Below, piece after piece: positions 62,313-64,000 of a DNA stretch of 64,000 nt. Below the pieces are notes generated by a model. It had not been told where the DNA came from. It saw only the letters and a program-made list of their open reading frames with translations, and searched no databases. A program made the position numbers and the translations under genes. Position 1 is the first letter of the stretch. Every line of letters starts with the position of its first letter. The stretch is from Peribacillus simplex. GTDB lineage: Bacteria; Bacillota; Bacilli; Bacillales; DSM-1321. The stretch is from positions 4,306,001 through 4,370,000 of the forward strand of contig NZ_CP011008.1 of assembly GCF_001578185.1 (NCBI RefSeq), in the 5' to 3' direction.

Positions 62313-62681
62313 TTAAAGAGGCCCTTTCGTTTTCGTTCCTTGATGAAAAAACATTTGCCATCTGCCATTCGCATATTTCCAGATTGAACTTCTTAAGGTA
62401 TGCTCCCCTCTACCTTCATCAAAAATCCGGTACGTCGTTAATACGGTATCTTCTGACAATTGGTGCATGTCAAAATTGCTTAAGATCATGGTCACCTCAC
62501 CTATTCCTTCTTCTCCGATACAATCACTTTTAGACCATATTCGACCCGAACTGCCGAACTCAAAGAAATCATCTTTCAATAATGATGAAAGTTCCTCTGG
62601 CGATGTACGGATTTCAGATTTTAATAATTTCTCCTCCAGCTGCTGCACGTGCGCTTTTAACGAAGACCATTCGTTTTCCAT
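62313..62681 (-). CDS. DUF4440 (NTF2-like fold) protein
   Basis: The 122-residue protein starts MENEWSSLKAHVQQLEEKLL and shows the DUF4440 pattern: LSSLLKDDFFEFGSSGRIWS, VLTTYRIFDEGRGEHTLRSS and WKYANGRWQMFFHQGTKT. The fold is NTF2-like, often in small enzymes or ligand-binding proteins. No function can be given. It is monocistronic. Confidence 0.8.
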   Translation of the reverse strand: MENEWSSLKAHVQQLEEKLLKSEIRTSPEELSSLLKDDFFEFGSSGRIWSKSDCIGEEGIGEVTMILSNFDMHQLSEDTVLTTYRIFDEGRGEHTLRSSIWKYANGRWQMFFHQGTKTKGPL

Positions 62682-62796
62682 TCATTCTATCCCCTTTTAC
62701 ACTTATATGTGCACGAACTATGAACTACTTCCCAAGCTAATTGTAAAATCATATATAATACATACTAACAATATATCCCAGATGGTGGTGAAATTA

Positions 62797-62997
62797 ATGA
62801 TCGATGCTATCAAAGATTTTTTATCCAGTTCATTGTTAATTATCAGCTGGCTTATATTTGCGGTCAGCAGTATTTTTTTCATTTTTTCTTTTTTAACCAT
62901 CTTTGCCATACCTATATTTCTCCTGTTATTTTTAACAGGCTTAATTTGCTTCTCTATTTCCAAGAAACTTGACTCACCACGGATCTCTAAGTGTTAA
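62797..62997 (+). CDS. Small membrane protein of unknown function
   Basis: From the ATG at 62797 (behind GGTGGTG) the frame gives 66 residues with two hydrophobic segments (LLIISWLIFAVSSIFFIFSF, FAIPIFLLLFLTGLICFSI) and a basic end (SKKLDSPRISKC). The reading frame is longer upstream, but that part overlaps the DUF4440 gene and looks non-coding. I do not recognise a family. The gene is plausible but unproven. Confidence 0.5.
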   Translation: MIDAIKDFLSSSLLIISWLIFAVSSIFFIFSFLTIFAIPIFLLLFLTGLICFSISKKLDSPRISKC

Positions 62998-63028
62998 GAA
63001 CTATTTATTCCACAGAGTCTATAAAAAA

Positions 63029-63049
63029 GGAGCTGCACATGGCAGCTCC
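63029..63049. repeat. Left flanking hairpin of the MITE
   Basis: GGAGCTGC / GCAGCTCC with loop ACATG, preceded by A's. An imperfect direct repeat of it follows the MITE at 63147-63168. Confidence 0.75.
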
Positions 63050-63146
63050 CAGAGTGTAGACAAACCCCTTTTCCCAAAGAATTGTTGGAGAAAAAGGAGT
63101 TTTTTTATCTTTATAAAAAACAGCTGTCGACTTTGTCGACAGCCTG
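63050..63146. mobile_element. 97-bp MITE of the IS1182-type family
   Basis: The ends are CAGAGTGTAGACAAA and, read inwards from the right, CAGGCTGTCGACAAA (12 of 15 match); both resemble the ends of the element at 23731. The inside has no coding capacity. Terminator-like hairpins abut both ends directly, as in the full element. It is probably a non-autonomous derivative mobilised by such a transposase. Confidence 0.7.
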
Positions 63147-63168
63147 GGAGCTGCAAATGGCGAGCTCC
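63147..63168. repeat. Right flanking hairpin of the MITE
   Basis: GGAGCTGC, AAATGGC and GAGCTCC repeat the left hairpin with one substitution and one inserted base. It lies 34 bp past the mtaD stop and probably descends from its terminator. Confidence 0.7.
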
Positions 63169-63202
63169 TTCTTTCGTGCATACGTTTGTTCATTCATCAT
63201 GG

Positions 63203-64000
63203 TTATCGTGATAGTGTGCCCTGCAGACGATTCGTTTCGGCAATTACTTTTTCTTCATCGATCGTTAAGCATTCGCCATTTTTCACAATCATCTTGCCGT
63301 CAATGTATACATCAGATACATCATTTCCGCGGGCTGCATAAAGCAAATGCGAATACGCTTCACTCAGCGGCTGCAGATGCTCTTTGTTATAAGGGTAAAT
63401 GGTGATGAAATCTGCTTTTTTACCTGCTTCAAGTGATCCCGTATGACCCATGCCGATTGCTTCGGCACCCATTCTCGTGGCCATGGCCAGTGCCGTTTGA
63501 GCAGGGAATTTAGTGGCATCCTTATAGATGCCTTTTTGCAATAATGCCGCCGTCCTCATTTCCTCGAACATATCGAAGTTGTTGTTGGAAGCAACACCAT
63601 CTGTTGCAACCCCAACTTTAATGCCTGCATCAAGAAGGCTGACGATATCAGCAATTCCCGATCCCAGCTTCAAATTACTGATTGGATTATGAGCAACCCG
63701 AACATCATGCTGTTTTAGTATCGCCCGCTCTTCATCATTGAGTACGACACCATGGGCCATCACTGTAGGCTGATCAAAAAGACCTAAACGGCGAAGGTGC
63801 TCGACAGGACGGAATCCAAAACGCTTTTCGATGTCAAGGATTTCAAAGTCCGTTTCCGAAACGTGAATGTGCACCATCAAATCATTCTCTTTTGCAATCC
63901 GTGCACTTTCCATAATCGCTTCAGGTGTACAAGCATAAGGGCTGTGTGGCGCTACCATGGTAGTCAGGCGGCCATCGGCAAACGTCTTATAGTTTTTTGA
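63203..64000 (-). CDS. mtaD: 5-methylthioadenosine/S-adenosylhomocysteine deaminase, partial
   Basis: The 266 C-terminal residues of an amidohydrolase are present; the frame is open to the window edge, so the N-terminus with the first metal-binding HxH is missing. Visible are VAPHSPYACTPE, MVHIHVSETDFEI, VMAHGVVLNDEE, VRVAHNPISNLKLGSG and VGVATDGVASNNNFDMFEEM, typical of MtaD. It deaminates MTA or SAH to the inosine forms in methionine salvage, matching the met operon nearby in theme though not in transcript. A MITE lies in its terminator region. Confidence 0.85.
   Translation of the reverse strand, partial: SKNYKTFADGRLTTMVAPHSPYACTPEAIMESARIAKENDLMVHIHVSETDFEILDIEKRFGFRPVEHLRRLGLFDQPTVMAHGVVLNDEERAILKQHDVRVAHNPISNLKLGSGIADIVSLLDAGIKVGVATDGVASNNNFDMFEEMRTAALLQKGIYKDATKFPAQTALAMATRMGAEAIGMGHTGSLEAGKKADFITIYPYNKEHLQPLSEAYSHLLYAARGNDVSDVYIDGKMIVKNGECLTIDEEKVIAETNRLQGTLSR

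Noticed and set aside
62467-62796. N-terminal extension of the small membrane protein at 62797
   Set aside because: It lies antisense to the DUF4440 gene and has no start signal; the ATG at 62797 has a ribosome site.

Overview
The window looks like chromosomal DNA of a low-GC, spore-forming Bacillaceae bacterium, most likely Peribacillus or a close Bacillus relative. The evidence is AT-rich intergenic DNA, strong GGAGG-type ribosome sites with many TTG/GTG starts, an SspL-type spore protein, ComK, HelD, YvdC/YvdD, a YkoG-YkoH-YkoI set, a BM3-type P450 fusion and two cre (CcpA) sites. Most genes lie on the minus strand. No rRNA, tRNA or CRISPR array was seen.

Layout. 0-9 kb: a partial membrane protein, a UvrA-like ATPase with an unusual C-terminal half, sspL, a GlnK/GlnL-like two-component system divergent from a DAACS symporter with a relic of aspartase behind it. 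9-21 kb: helD, a hydroxyacid dehydrogenase with an Nramp-like transporter lacking the canonical metal motifs, an Excalibur-domain protein, a CstA-family transporter with its LytS/LytR-type regulators, and comK. 21-25.5 kb: two overlapping DGQHR (DndB-like) genes and an intact IS1182-family element. 25.5-39 kb: an emfourin/protealysin pair, PepSY and DUF4405 membrane proteins, serA behind a ZTP riboswitch, a stand-alone FtsH N-terminal domain, small metabolic genes and a class D beta-lactamase. 39-48 kb: a SulP/carbonic anhydrase pair, ykoGHI, decayed phzF and EamA genes, a Nudix gene and a roughly 900-bp minisatellite. 48-60 kb: the P450-reductase fusion with a decapitated Bm3R1-like repressor, yvdC/yvdD, fabZ, bcrC, two FbpA-like genes, and a SAM-riboswitch-controlled metN-metI-metQ-M20 operon. 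60-64 kb: a low-GC pair of exported proteins, a MITE and a partial mtaD.

Regulation is unusually readable: a ZTP riboswitch (serA), a SAM riboswitch (met operon), two perfect cre matches, a LytTR-type double repeat before cstA, a triple 10-bp repeat before the symporter, and two Bm3R1-type operators around the P450 gene.

The most unusual signals are repeats. One family, with ends close to CAGACTGTAGACAAA, comprises a full IS1182-type element and a 97-bp MITE, each directly bracketed by two copies of a terminator-like hairpin, plus solo ends elsewhere. A second family, a roughly 21-bp minisatellite with core TTACTCGTGAATT, occurs twice: about 45 units downstream of the P450 gene, and 9 units in inverted orientation inside the 5' leader of the methionine-uptake operon.
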